Shown here one piece after another: positions 16,930 to 25,085 of a stretch of 33,688 bases of DNA. The stretch is from the NCBI GenBank assembly GCA_009928645.1, contig SACH01000030.1, forward strand, positions 1 through 33,688, read 5' to 3'. Source of the stretch: Gammaproteobacteria bacterium. GTDB taxonomy: Bacteria; Pseudomonadota; Gammaproteobacteria; Chromatiales; Chromatiaceae. The notes beneath the pieces are model-generated. The model saw only the letters and a list, made by a program, of their open reading frames with translations. It was not told where the DNA came from and did not search any database. Made by a program: the position numbers and the translations under genes. Position 1 is the first letter of the stretch. Every line of letters starts with the position of its first letter.

Positions 16930-16959
16930 AGCCCTCCGCTTTAGGCAGGCATTGAGCTT

Positions 16960-18294
16960 TCAAGTCGCCGCCTCCGCTGAGGGGTGATCTGTAGCGGGTA
17001 GGGGACCAAAGGCGGCGATGGCCGCCGCCAGTTCGGGATGATTCAGTGCCTGTCGCTCCAGAGGAATGCCGCGGGCAATCGCCTCCCAGGCCTGGCGGAT
17101 GCTGCGGGCGCCCGCTTCCGGCCCCTGGGGATGGGCGAAGACTCCACGGCCAGGGACAAAGCCGAAATCCACCCCCCCGATCAGGCGATGGACCTCCCCC
17201 AAGGTGCCGGCCCAATCGCTCCCACCCGGCACTGGCAGACTGGGCTTGATGGCGCCCAGCGGTTCCAGACAGGCACGCACATTGTCCAGCACCTCGGCCG
17301 CAGAAGTCATCATGCGCGGGCCGAAGCCAGGCATGATGATGGCGTCGAACCCCGCCAGGCGTTGCAGCCGGGTCATCACCCGCGAATGGATACCGTAATG
17401 TGACAGCCGAGTCAGCGCGGCGGTGAGGGGGAAATGGGCGATGAGGGGCACCTGGGCATGGCGGCGCAGCATGCGCACGGCGCTCAGGCCCACGGGCAGG
17501 GCGTTGACGAGCACGGCGTTGGCCCCACGGCTCACTGCCAGGTCGTGCAGTTCGCAGAGACGGTCAACCTCGTCGGTGATGTTGGCCAGGTAGATCTTTG
17601 CCTGCCCCGTTCGTGCCTCTGCTCGCTGACGCGCGGCTCCTAGCAAGGCGGAACGCTCGGCCAGGGGACACCAGGCCATGTCCGCCAGCATCTCGTCATC
17701 TTTGGCGATATCCAGCCCCCCCAGCCAGCCCTGATAGCCGACCTCGGCGAAGGCCTCGGGCGGTAGGCCAAGATTAGGCTTGATGACCCCAAAAAAGAGT
17801 GGGCGGTCATAGACCCCCAGGCGTGCGCGTAACCCGGCCACCCCGAAGCGAGGCCCCTCGAAGCCCGCCAGGTAGTTGGCGGGGAAGTGAATGTCCAACA
17901 GCTTGACGAGGGGGATACCCGGGGAGAAAAAGGTCCCCTCGCCACAAATGGCACTGAGCAGATTGGGCAAGCGGGGACCGAAATTCCCGTGGGGGTGGGC
18001 GATCCGTACCCGGCAGGCATGGACGGGACCCGTCGCCGGACAGTCCACCGGATAACTGAACCGGGACAGGGTGGCCTCGACCTGGAGATCGACGACCTTG
18101 GCGGCGAAACGCGGTCGCAGGTCCTCATCGACCCCCTGGCGGCGCCATTGGGCGGTGGATTGCTCGCTGCAGAAATGGGCGGCGGCTTGCCGCGGATCAC
18201 CGCCGCATTCGAGGTAATAATCGAGTAACAGGTAGTCCTCCGGATTCAAGGCGCCCCAATCGGCGAAGAATCCGGCGACATCAGCGGCGTTCAA
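16960..18294 (-). CDS. RuBisCO-like protein, form IV (photosynthetic-bacterium type)
   Basis: 444 residues starting at a TTG at 18294, chosen because the resulting [10 protein letters not shown] matches the start I recall for the Chlorobaculum tepidum RLP. The RuBisCO barrel residues K172 (VIKPNLGL) and the KDDE segment at 198-201 with carbamate-site K198 are kept, as is H287 (IAHF). The loop-6 region that holds the catalytic lysine in true RuBisCO reads [10 protein letters not shown] here, so carboxylase activity is not expected. The closest family by recall is IV-Photo, whose members occur in green and purple sulfur bacteria and affect sulfur metabolism or stress, with no settled reaction. 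It sits between a YjbQ-like gene (three-base gap) and idi (overlap or near-overlap), directly behind puf. Confidence 0.92.
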   Translation of the reverse strand: MNAADVAGFFADWGALNPEDYLLLDYYLECGGDPRQAAAHFCSEQSTAQWRRQGVDEDLRPRFAAKVVDLQVEATLSRFSYPVDCPATGPVHACRVRIAHPHGNFGPRLPNLLSAICGEGTFFSPGIPLVKLLDIHFPANYLAGFEGPRFGVAGLRARLGVYDRPLFFGVIKPNLGLPPEAFAEVGYQGWLGGLDIAKDDEMLADMAWCPLAERSALLGAARQRAEARTGQAKIYLANITDEVDRLCELHDLAVSRGANAVLVNALPVGLSAVRMLRRHAQVPLIAHFPLTAALTRLSHYGIHSRVMTRLQRLAGFDAIIMPGFGPRMMTSAAEVLDNVRACLEPLGAIKPSLPVPGGSDWAGTLGEVHRLIGGVDFGFVPGRGVFAHPQGPEAGARSIRQAWEAIARGIPLERQALNHPELAAAIAAFGPLPATDHPSAEAAT

Positions 18295-18297
18295 CCT

Positions 18298-18726
18298 TCA
18301 GCCGGCTCCCAGGATCTGGACCTGAACGGTACGGCAGGCCCGGGGGCCGTCGAGCTCGATAAAGAGGATCGCCTGCCAGCCACCGAGCAGCAGTTCACCG
18401 GCCACGACAGGGATGCTTTGAGAGGCGGTCATGAACAGGCCCAGCAGGTGAGAGTGGGCATTGTGACGATCATCGACGGGGCAGACATCATGCCGGTAAC
18501 CCGCTTCGCGGGGGGCGATGCGGGTGAGAAAATCGACCATGTCCTCGTGCAGCCTGGGTTCGCTTTCGTTGAGGCTGACAAAGGCCGTGGTGTGGCTGGA
18601 GATGAGGGTGAGCAGACCATCCCTGATGCCACTCTCCTGGAGCAGGGCCCTGACCTGAGCACTGATGTCGATCACCTGGATCGGGGCGGATGTCCCGATC
18701 CGGATTTCCCTGAGCGCGGAGAGCAT
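18298..18726 (-). CDS. YjbQ/UPF0047 family protein
   Basis: 142 residues, normal for the family. It keeps the three family signatures: SSHTTAFVSLNE at 43-54, HNAHSHLLG at 88-96 and GGWQAILFIELDGPR at 115-129. These histidines and acids form the conserved pocket. Some members show weak thiamine-phosphate synthase activity in vitro or by suppression, but the natural role is unsettled. The gene lies 81 bases after pufA2, separated by hairpins, and ends three bases before the RuBisCO-like gene. No clear ribosome site precedes the ATG, so the exact start is uncertain by a few codons. Confidence 0.88.
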   Translation of the reverse strand: MLSALREIRIGTSAPIQVIDISAQVRALLQESGIRDGLLTLISSHTTAFVSLNESEPRLHEDMVDFLTRIAPREAGYRHDVCPVDDRHNAHSHLLGLFMTASQSIPVVAGELLLGGWQAILFIELDGPRACRTVQVQILGAG

Positions 18727-18758
18727 TCAGGTCAGTCGCTGGTCAAGGCGGCGGGTCG

Positions 18759-18802
18759 GCCCTGAAGATTCAGGCCCAACCCACCGCGCCTGGTACCCAG
18801 GC
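18759..18802 (-). terminator. Two tandem hairpins after pufA2
   Basis: GCCTGG-TAC-CCAGGC (18788-18802) is a perfect 6-bp hairpin starting six bases after the pufA2 stop. CCTGAA-GA-TTCAGG (18761-18774), with G/C pairs outside it, follows. No T-run is present, so partial termination or 3'-end protection of the puf message fits better than full termination. Confidence 0.45.
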
Positions 18803-18807
18803 TATCG

Positions 18808-18993
18808 CTACTTGCCAGCAGGCAAGGGCGCCATCTGCTGGGCAGCGGCGGGAGCCGCAGTCGCACCTTCCAGCCAGTTGTACTTGGCGGTGCTCAGCAG
18901 GATGAAGTGAATCAGAATAGCCAGGGTGAAGAGGAAAGCGAACAGCGCAATCAAGGTTCTACGCGGATCGAAGATCTGCCAAATGCGGTACAT
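18808..18993 (-). CDS. pufA2: Light-harvesting LH1 alpha subunit, second copy
   Basis: 61 residues from the ATG at 18993 (GGAG eight bases upstream). [14 protein letters not shown] is the LH1 alpha start, followed by one membrane helix (about 13-34) with the bacteriochlorophyll ligand H29 ([10 protein letters not shown]) and the aromatic YNWLEG after it. The C-terminus is a short Ala/Pro tail. It forms the antenna ring with the beta subunit. It lies 46 bases after pufB2. Its sequence differs clearly from pufA1, so this is not a recent duplicate. Confidence 0.95.
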   Translation of the reverse strand: MYRIWQIFDPRRTLIALFAFLFTLAILIHFILLSTAKYNWLEGATAAPAAAQQMAPLPAGK

Positions 18994-19039
18994 GCTTGGA
19001 ACTCCTATTGAAGGATGGGAATGGGTTCTGCCGCTGTGA

Positions 19040-19189
19040 TCAGAGCCAGGGGCGCCATGCCCAGACCAAGATATGGGCAACGACCGCGATGGCCGTGAAC
19101 CCCAAGAAGCTAGACACGAAGATGCTGTGGAACTCTTTTGCCTCTTGTTCCGTCAGCCCAGACAGGCTGGTTTTTTTCTCTTCCGCCAT
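19040..19189 (-). CDS. pufB2: Light-harvesting LH1 beta subunit, second copy
   Basis: 49 residues from the ATG at 19189 with GGAGGG seven bases upstream. The polar N-terminus ([16 protein letters not shown]) contains H21, followed by a membrane helix with the bacteriochlorophyll ligand H39 (VVAHILVW) and the WRPWL end typical of LH1 beta. It pairs with pufA2. It closely resembles pufB1, with differences mainly around residues 13-14, 22, 30 and 43. Confidence 0.95.
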   Translation of the reverse strand: MAEEKKTSLSGLTEQEAKEFHSIFVSSFLGFTAIAVVAHILVWAWRPWL

Positions 19190-19475
19190 GGGATTACCCT
19201 CCGGATTTTAAGTTAGCCATAGTGGCCGTTACCGCGCTACTCCCGCGCGGCGGGGATGCCGTGAACAGGGTCGCGGCGTCAGACTGCCCGCAATACAACC
19301 GGGCCTCGAACCTCCATTTCCTGCGCGGCTGGGGACTGGCCGGTTTTCCAGCGGGGGGATTTGATACTCCCGCCGCCCTGTCCGGCCAGCCAGACCCTGC
19401 CGCCCAATTCCTTGACAGGAGATCCCTTTCCTGTGCAACAGCTCACGCCGTTTCCCAAAAGTGCTTGAACATCGG
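19190..19475. other. Gap between pufC and pufB2 with a GC-rich inverted repeat
   Basis: 286 bases without a credible gene. A perfect 6-bp inverted repeat (CCGCGC at 19232-19237, GCGCGG at 19245-19250) lies about 43 bases before pufB2, and ACTTAAAATC precedes the ribosome site. An internal promoter or processing site for pufB2A2 is plausible but not demonstrable. Confidence 0.4.
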
Positions 19476-21119
19476 TCAATTCATGCCTGGCCCCGGGGGG
19501 GGCATCATCGGCTGCGGCATCGGTGCCAGCCTGGGAGCAGGCGGGGGTGCGATAGCCGAGGTCGATGGGGCCGGAGCCGGCGGCGCGGCCACCACCGGTG
19601 CCGGTGGCGGTGCGATGACCGGCGCGGGCGGGGCTGCAACCGTTGCCGGCGCTGGCGCGGGTGCCGCAACGGGAGCCGGAGCTACCGGTGCAGGCTGCGG
19701 AGCAGGTGCCGCCACCGGGGCCGGCGCTGGAGCCGCGACAGGCGCGGGTGCCGCAACGGGCGCGGGTACCGCGACCGGAGCCGGAACCGCCACTGGAGCC
19801 GGTGCCACAACGGGCGCGGGCGCTACCACCGGAGCCGGAGCCGCAACCGGAGCGGGCGCCATGACGGGCGCCGGTGCTGGCGCGACCCTGACCGGAGCGG
19901 GGGCCGGAGCGGCCACTGGGGCTGGAGCAGCTGCAGGAGCTGGGGCAATCACCGGCGCCGGAGTAGCCACGGGGGCGGGAGCCGCCGCAGGCGCAGGCGC
20001 AGGCGCTGGAACCACCGCGGGAGCTGGGGCAACCACAGGTGCCGCCGTGGGGGCTGGGGCCGGAGCAGGCGCGGCTGCAACCTGAGTCTTGGGCATCAGC
20101 TCCGGATAATCCTTGAGCATGCTCGCGCCAAACAAGGGCTTGTAGGCACCCTGATGACAGGTGGCGCAACCCACCTTGAGCGGATCACCCAAGGGCCCCT
20201 TGCGATCGTCAGGCAGGATATCCTTCAGGGGCAGGATATAGTCGTTGTTCATATCCCGCACATGGCGGATGGCATACCAGGCCGTCGTCCGCTGCTGAGG
20301 ACTCTGCTCCCAATCGAAGAAGGAGCGGCTGTTGTGGCAGAAGGTGCAGTTTTGCCCCAACGAATCCGAGAGGTACATCATCAGGCCATAAGTCCACTCC
20401 GCCTGCTTGATGGACTTCCGCTCCACCGGCCCGCCCGGGGGTAAGGCATTCGTGGAGATGACGCTGATCGGATGATCCTGCAGCAGGAAGGGCGTCAGGG
20501 GGTCATAGGGCAGCGAGGTCGAGGCCACCGTCTCAGAGAAGGCGTTCTGTCCCGTCGCCACCGTCAGATCGGGGAGCTTGGGACCGGGATCGGTGTACCA
20601 GACGTTGGCGGGGATGGGCTGACCCCGGTGGCAGGTGTAGCAGGTGACCCCGGTATCGGCGACATGGGTCTTCCAGGCCGCGTTGGTCTCCAGGGTCATC
20701 TTGAGCATGTTCCGGGCCACGAGCTTCTGGTACTTGTCATCCAGGGCGCGATTCTCGGAGGCATGGCAGTAGTTGCAGCGCTCCGCCTCCGGCCAGTCCG
20801 CGGCGACCCATTTGGAGATGGCCAGCATCAGGCGGTTGAACTCCGTGATGCTCAGATCACCCAGGACTTGGACGTTCTGGTACACATCCTTGGCCTTGGC
20901 GGGGATGTCCGCGGCCGGGGGCTCTGGTGCCGGGGGAATATTCGCGGCGACCTTGGCGGCGTTGATACGGGGGTTGATCACCGTCTCCATGCCGACGCCC
21001 CGGTAGCCCAGTTGCACCACGTCCTGCGGGGGGCGCTCGCAGCCGGCGAGGCCGATCAGGGCGGCGGCACCGGCCACGGCCAGGGGCAAGGACTTGCGAG
21101 TGAACATGGCGCTCTTCAT
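19476..21119 (-). CDS. pufC: Reaction-centre tetrahaem cytochrome c subunit with a long Ala/Pro tail
   Basis: 547 residues. A lipoprotein signal ends at LIGLAGC with lipidated C27. Four CXXCH haem sites are at C115, C160, C258 and C318, with Met candidates for axial ligands in LMLAI, RNMLKM and LMMYL. The protein is a periplasmic electron donor to the reaction-centre special pair. The cytochrome proper ends near residue 346, about the full length of known PufC proteins. The last 201 residues (347-547) are almost only Ala, Pro and Val in PAPV-like repeats, ending [16 protein letters not shown]. The ATG overlaps the pufM stop by four bases (ATGA), so the two are coupled. Confidence 0.96.
   Translation of the reverse strand: MKSAMFTRKSLPLAVAGAAALIGLAGCERPPQDVVQLGYRGVGMETVINPRINAAKVAANIPPAPEPPAADIPAKAKDVYQNVQVLGDLSITEFNRLMLAISKWVAADWPEAERCNYCHASENRALDDKYQKLVARNMLKMTLETNAAWKTHVADTGVTCYTCHRGQPIPANVWYTDPGPKLPDLTVATGQNAFSETVASTSLPYDPLTPFLLQDHPISVISTNALPPGGPVERKSIKQAEWTYGLMMYLSDSLGQNCTFCHNSRSFFDWEQSPQQRTTAWYAIRHVRDMNNDYILPLKDILPDDRKGPLGDPLKVGCATCHQGAYKPLFGASMLKDYPELMPKTQVAAAPAPAPAPTAAPVVAPAPAVVPAPAPAPAAAPAPVATPAPVIAPAPAAAPAPVAAPAPAPVRVAPAPAPVMAPAPVAAPAPVVAPAPVVAPAPVAVPAPVAVPAPVAAPAPVAAPAPAPVAAPAPQPAPVAPAPVAAPAPAPATVAAPPAPVIAPPPAPVVAAPPAPAPSTSAIAPPPAPRLAPMPQPMMPPPGPGMN
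19479..20081 (-). repeat. Ala/Pro/Val repeat region encoding the PufC tail
   Basis: About 600 bases of imperfect GC-rich repeats encode 201 residues in short variable units such as APAPV and VAAPAPV. The opposite strand reads as an equally repetitive Gly/Ala frame, a by-product of the composition. The units vary in length, unlike the fixed 36-base period in gnd and idi. Confidence 0.9.
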
Positions 21120-22093
21120 TGTGCACCTCCCGGCAGCAAGGATGGATCCGGCAGGGTATTCTCAGGCAGGGGATAGGCCGGGGCGACGCCGTGCTTGACC
21201 GCCCAGAGGTACCAGTTGTCGACGACGGTGCCAGTCAGCAGGATGCCGATGCCACCGGTGATGACCGTCAGGACCGCGAACCAGTAGGCCCAGCGATGGA
21301 TGGATTCCATGGTGGCGTTGAAGCCCATGGTCCAGCGCCAGAAGAGGGCCGCGCGCTCCGAGGCCGTGCCACGATCAACGATCTGGTCGATCTCACGGTC
21401 GCCACCAAAGCGGCTCACCGCCAGCACCGTCGCGCCATGCATGGCGAACAGCAGGGTGGAGCCGTAGAGGAAGGCAATGGAGAGCATGTGGAAGGGGTTA
21501 TAGAACAGGTTGCCGTAACGGATCGAGAAGGCCGCCGTCCAGTCCAGGTGGGGGAAGATACCGAAGGGTACCGCTTCCGCCCAGCTACCCATCAGGACCG
21601 GGCGAATCAGGCCCAGTACCAGATAGAGCCAGATCGCCGCAGCGAAGGCCCAGGCCATGTGGGTGCCGATACCCAGGGCCACGGCCCGCCGGTAGGTGCG
21701 GATCCACCAGAGGATGATGGAGGCCGTGAGGAAGAAGCCGGCCATCAACCACCAGCCACCGTCATGCAGGGGCGGGATGCTCAGGCCATACTGGGGCGGT
21801 GGCGGTTCCAGGGCCAGCCAGAAGAGCTGCCGGACGAACTCGATGGGGTCCCAGTTGACGGAGGCCCACATGTTGAGGCCGATGATCTCGAAGGCGATGA
21901 AGCCGCAAATCAACGATAGGACCCCAGTAGCCCCCAGATAGATGGGACCGATCTGGGCATCGCCGAGCTTGCCGGCCCAGTAGAGATGGAAGGGCTTGAT
22001 CTGCCGTTCCCAATGACCCGGTTCCATGGGTACGCCCGGGTAGGAGGGGCCATGTACCTGGATCTGCGTGAAGATGTTTTGATATTCAGCCAT
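21116..22093 (-). CDS. pufM: Photosynthetic reaction centre M subunit
   Basis: 325 residues with five membrane helices. Special-pair and iron ligands are in place: H182 (FPHLDW), H202 (NPFHML), iron ligands H219 (AMHGATVL), E234 ([10 protein letters not shown]) and H266 (SIHRWAYW). It forms the reaction-centre core with PufL, binding bacteriochlorophylls, bacteriopheophytin and the primary quinone. The C-terminal extension (HGVAPAYP onward) is as in reaction centres with a bound tetrahaem cytochrome. It starts 15 bases after pufL and overlaps pufC by four bases. Confidence 0.98.
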   Translation of the reverse strand: MAEYQNIFTQIQVHGPSYPGVPMEPGHWERQIKPFHLYWAGKLGDAQIGPIYLGATGVLSLICGFIAFEIIGLNMWASVNWDPIEFVRQLFWLALEPPPPQYGLSIPPLHDGGWWLMAGFFLTASIILWWIRTYRRAVALGIGTHMAWAFAAAIWLYLVLGLIRPVLMGSWAEAVPFGIFPHLDWTAAFSIRYGNLFYNPFHMLSIAFLYGSTLLFAMHGATVLAVSRFGGDREIDQIVDRGTASERAALFWRWTMGFNATMESIHRWAYWFAVLTVITGGIGILLTGTVVDNWYLWAVKHGVAPAYPLPENTLPDPSLLPGGAQ

Positions 22094-22108
22094 GACGATA
22101 ACCCCGCG

Positions 22109-22933
22109 TTAGGACCAGACCGGCAGGTTCAGCCACCAGTTCCACCACTCGGGCCAGCCGCGGGTCCAGAAGGGGCCGCTGAGGACGATACAGACGGCGC
22201 TCCAGAAGGCGGCGGACAGGGCGAGGAAGAGACCGAGGCGATGGATGCCCAGGGCGCCGATGGAATAGCCGACCTCATCGCGGAAGAAGGTGTTCTCGTG
22301 CTCGGGAGTCTTCACCGGCTCGCCTTTACGCGGATTGGTCATCGACAGGATCAGGGAGCCGTGCATGGACAGCGCCAGGGTCGTGGTAAAGAAGAAGGTG
22401 ATGGCGAGCATGTGCGCCGGGTTGTAATGGAAGTGCAGGAACTGGTAGCCGACGTTGGACACCCAGTCCAGGTGACTCATGATGCCGTAGGGGAAGCCAT
22501 GGCCCCAGGCACCCAGCAGGAAGGGGCGGAAAACCACCAGCGTCACATAGGCGAGGATGGCGAAACTGAAAGCAAAGGGGACGTGGTACCCCATGCCCAG
22601 CTTACGCGAGATCTCAACCTGTCTTAGCGCCCAGGAACTGAAGGCGCCGATGGCGCAGATAGTAATGATCTGCCAGAGCCCGCCTTCCTTGAGGGGCGCC
22701 AGGCCCAGCCCGTAGCTGAGGTCCGGCGGGGCGATATTGATCTGCCACAGGTTCCAGGTCGGCCCGATGGCCGCGCCATAGACAATCAACAGCGTGCCGA
22801 GAAGGGTGAAGAAGATCGTCGTGACCCCGAAAAAGCCGACATAAAAAGGCCCAATCCAGAAGTCGAAAAGATCTCCCCCGATCAGCGTTCCGCCACGAAC
22901 GCGGTATTTTCGTTCAAAGCTCAACATAGCCAT
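22109..22933 (-). CDS. pufL: Photosynthetic reaction centre L subunit
   Basis: 274 residues. The start [17 protein letters not shown] is diagnostic, and GAGGG lies seven bases upstream. Five membrane helices carry H174 (NPAHML, special pair), H191 (SMHGSL, iron), H212 in [10 protein letters not shown] and H231 (GIHRLG, iron). It forms the reaction-centre heterodimer with PufM in the inner membrane. It follows pufA1 after 111 bases that include a hairpin. Confidence 0.98.
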   Translation of the reverse strand: MAMLSFERKYRVRGGTLIGGDLFDFWIGPFYVGFFGVTTIFFTLLGTLLIVYGAAIGPTWNLWQINIAPPDLSYGLGLAPLKEGGLWQIITICAIGAFSSWALRQVEISRKLGMGYHVPFAFSFAILAYVTLVVFRPFLLGAWGHGFPYGIMSHLDWVSNVGYQFLHFHYNPAHMLAITFFFTTTLALSMHGSLILSMTNPRKGEPVKTPEHENTFFRDEVGYSIGALGIHRLGLFLALSAAFWSAVCIVLSGPFWTRGWPEWWNWWLNLPVWS

Positions 22934-22951
22934 GGTTCAACCCTCTGATCG

Positions 22952-22975
22952 GGAGGCGCCGGGCGGGGTGCCTCC
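22952..22975 (-). promoter_or_regulatory. Intercistronic hairpin between pufA1 and pufL
   Basis: GGAGGC and GCCTCC are perfect 6-bp arms around a GC-rich 12-base loop, just before the pufL ribosome site. In other purple bacteria hairpins at this place protect the upstream pufBA message and set the excess of antenna over reaction centre. Function here is inferred from position. Confidence 0.5.
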
Positions 22976-23044
22976 GGTTAGCGGCCCGGGTAGTGGATCA
23001 GGTGCGATGGCAGGCGCCTGACTCCCCCACCCTTGGCAACGAAA

Positions 23045-23254
23045 CTACCTGGCCTTGGGGGCCACGTAGTGGGTGACGGGAACCTCGCCCTTGGTACCGA
23101 CCCCCTGCATCCAGTTAAACCGGTCCGTGCTGAGCAAGATCATGTGGATCACCACGGCAAGCACGATCAGAAAAGCGGCCAGGCCCACCAGCACCAGTCG
23201 CGGATCGAAAATCATCCAAACTTTATGGATACCTTTGGTCAGGGCGTCGATCAT
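23045..23254 (-). CDS. pufA1: Light-harvesting LH1 alpha subunit, first copy
   Basis: 69 residues from the ATG at 23254 (GGGGAG seven bases upstream). The LH1 alpha signature KVWMIFDPRLVL is followed by one membrane helix with the bacteriochlorophyll ligand H37 (VVIHMILLSTD) and FNWMQG. The N-terminus is eight residues longer than pufA2 and the tail (VPVTHYVAPKAR) is different, so the two alphas are distinct types. It lies 51 bases after pufB1. Confidence 0.95.
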   Translation of the reverse strand: MIDALTKGIHKVWMIFDPRLVLVGLAAFLIVLAVVIHMILLSTDRFNWMQGVGTKGEVPVTHYVAPKAR

Positions 23255-23305
23255 GTTTCTGCTCCCCTAGATTGTTGAATGAATCAGCGCGGCCCAGCCG
23301 TGACC

Positions 23306-23452
23306 TCAGAACCAGGGACGCCACATCCAGACCAGAATGTGCGCCACCGCGGCGATCGCCGTAAAAGCGAGGAAGCTGGATACGAAAATGCCATGGAATT
23401 CCTTTGCCTCGCCATCCGTCAGCCCCGACAGACTGGTTTTCTCTTCGCTCAT
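23306..23452 (-). CDS. pufB1: Light-harvesting LH1 beta subunit, first copy
   Basis: 48 residues from the ATG at 23452, with GAGGAG five bases upstream. The polar N-terminus ([16 protein letters not shown]) contains H20; the helix carries the bacteriochlorophyll ligand H38 (AVAHILVW) and the protein ends MWRPWF. It is the first gene of the puf operon, 187 bases after bchZ. Confidence 0.95.
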   Translation of the reverse strand: MSEEKTSLSGLTDGEAKEFHGIFVSSFLAFTAIAAVAHILVWMWRPWF

Positions 23453-23454
23453 GA

Positions 23455-23472
23455 TGTCTCCTCTGGATTACA
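23455..23472 (-). promoter_or_regulatory. TGT-N12-ACA match covering the pufB1 ribosome site
   Basis: TGTAATCCAGAGGAGACA (- strand) fits the CrtJ/PpsR consensus but includes the Shine-Dalgarno of pufB1, so it lies well past any promoter. It may be chance; a roadblock role is possible. Confidence 0.25.
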
Positions 23473-23541
23473 GACGACCTTGCGGCCGGAATCTTGCGCA
23501 TCCCGCCCGGTCAGGAGAAGTCCCGCCTGACCCTGCGCGGT

Positions 23542-23584
23542 CCTCGGACCCCACCCGTTGCCCGGGTGACCGGTCCCACCGAGG
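23542..23584 (-). promoter_or_regulatory. GC-rich stem-loop in the bchZ-pufB1 gap
   Basis: An inner perfect stem CACCCG-TTGCC-CGGGTG (23552-23568) sits within outer arms CCTCGG (23542) and CCGAGG (23579). It lies about 90 bases upstream of pufB1 and could partially end bchCXYZ transcription or structure the puf leader. No T-run follows. Confidence 0.4.
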
Positions 23585-23639
23585 CCATCCGCCGATGGCC
23601 AACGGTGAAAAATTGTTGGCGACCGAAGCCTTCCGTGCC

Positions 23640-25085
23640 TCAGGCCGTGAAATTCAGGCTACCCGCTGATCCGGCTACCCGCGCCGCGCTCACCCGGCGC
23701 TCACCGGCAACGCGCGCGGCGCGCTCGATCGTCTCGCGCAGGCGCTGGGCGGCGGAGATGCGGATCAGCAGGGGCTGGGCCTGAACCAATTGGTCCAGCA
23801 GCGCCTTGGCGTCCGCCTCCCAGGGCAGTTCCTCATGCAGCCGCGACGGCGTGGCATCCACCTTGTCCAACTCACTGCCCAGGGGCAGGATGTGGAAGAG
23901 GGCGTCAAACAGGGCGTTGCAGACCTCCTGCACCAAGTAGGTCGCCCCGCTATAGCCCATGAAGGGCGTACCGGTGTGGCGACGGATCAGGGTGCCGGGG
24001 AAGGAGGCCGGGATGTAGGTGGTCCGGGACCCGGCCTCGGCCAGGTACATACGTTCGTTGAAGCTGCCAAAGAGGATCAGCGGGGCCTGCTCGCGGGTAG
24101 CGCGGCGCACGGCCTCGTTGTCGGTCTTGGTCCCCGGACGCCGGGCGATGGCGAAGGTGCAGGGCATCCCCAGTTCGTCCCCCAGGAAGCGCTGCAGACC
24201 GCGAACATAGGTCTCGGTGGCGACCACGGCAAAGCTGGCGGTAGCCAGGAAGTCCTGGGTGACCGAACGCCACAGATCCCAAATGGGCCTCAGGGTGGTG
24301 CGTTTTTCCCGCTCGATGAAGGGCTCCGGGTCCAGGCCCAGTTGCTCGCCCAAGGCGCGCAGGAAACGGGTGGTGCCCTGCATGCCGATGGGGGCTTGCA
24401 ACCAGGGTTTGCCCAAGGCCTCACACAAGGTGCGCCCGAACTCCCGGTAGAGGCAGATATTGACCCGGGCATCCCCCAGCCGAGGGATCTCCTCCAGCCG
24501 GGTTCCCAGGGGGAAGACCAGGTTGACCTCGGCGCCGATCCCTTCGATCAGGCGGCGGATCTCGGCGACGTCGGACCAGGCGTTGAAGCAACCGTAGCTG
24601 TGACCAATCAGGTTGACCAGGGGCCGCCCAGTCGCCGGAGAGGAAGCCGTTTTGGCCGGGGAACGGGTACCAAACTGGTTCCACAACCAAAAGAGGGCGC
24701 GATCGGCGCTTTGCCACTGATCCTCGTCGATCGTGCGCGGCAGGAAGCGGAGGACGTTGCGCCCTTCAGGGATGACGCCGCCGCCGATCATCTCGGCGAT
24801 GGAGCCGGTGACCACCACCGCGGGCCGTTGCGGGTCCAGAGTGGCATGGGCGCGCGCCATGGCCGCCTCGGTGCCGGTGCGGCCCAACTCGACCTCACTC
24901 AGGCCGGTGACGACGATGGGCCGCTCGTGGGGCGGCAGGGCGTCGGTGTAATGGAGAACCGCCGTCACTGGCAGGTTCTCGCACCCCACGGGGCCGTCGA
25001 TGATGACCTGCAGCCCCTCAATGGCACTGAAGCAGTAGACGGCACCCCAGTAACCACCAGCCCGATCCAGGTCACGGATCAACAT
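23640..25085 (-). CDS. bchZ: Chlorophyllide a reductase subunit Z
   Basis: 481 residues, normal length. It starts [17 protein letters not shown] and has the nitrogenase-like features [21 protein letters not shown] and [18 protein letters not shown]. With BchY it forms the catalytic component that reduces the chlorin B ring, receiving electrons from BchX. GGAGG precedes the ATG, which overlaps the bchY stop by seven bases. A short segment near residues 168-178 ([14 protein letters not shown]) is Ala/Ser/Thr-rich and may be a mild version of the loop expansions seen in neighbouring genes. Confidence 0.97.
   Translation of the reverse strand: MLIRDLDRAGGYWGAVYCFSAIEGLQVIIDGPVGCENLPVTAVLHYTDALPPHERPIVVTGLSEVELGRTGTEAAMARAHATLDPQRPAVVVTGSIAEMIGGGVIPEGRNVLRFLPRTIDEDQWQSADRALFWLWNQFGTRSPAKTASSPATGRPLVNLIGHSYGCFNAWSDVAEIRRLIEGIGAEVNLVFPLGTRLEEIPRLGDARVNICLYREFGRTLCEALGKPWLQAPIGMQGTTRFLRALGEQLGLDPEPFIEREKRTTLRPIWDLWRSVTQDFLATASFAVVATETYVRGLQRFLGDELGMPCTFAIARRPGTKTDNEAVRRATREQAPLILFGSFNERMYLAEAGSRTTYIPASFPGTLIRRHTGTPFMGYSGATYLVQEVCNALFDALFHILPLGSELDKVDATPSRLHEELPWEADAKALLDQLVQAQPLLIRISAAQRLRETIERAARVAGERRVSAARVAGSAGSLNFTA

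Noticed and set aside
16960-18294. True RuBisCO large subunit
   Set aside because: The loop-6 lysine segment is replaced ([10 protein letters not shown]) and the sequence follows the form IV pattern throughout; no small subunit is nearby.
19479-20081. CRISPR-like or direct-repeat array
   Set aside because: The repeats are codon-phase, variable in length and without unique spacers; they encode the PufC tail.
19138-20085. Gly/Ala-repeat protein on the + strand (315 codons), like a PE-PGRS-type protein
   Set aside because: It is the reverse complement of the Ala/Pro/Val tail of pufC; its start lies inside pufB2.
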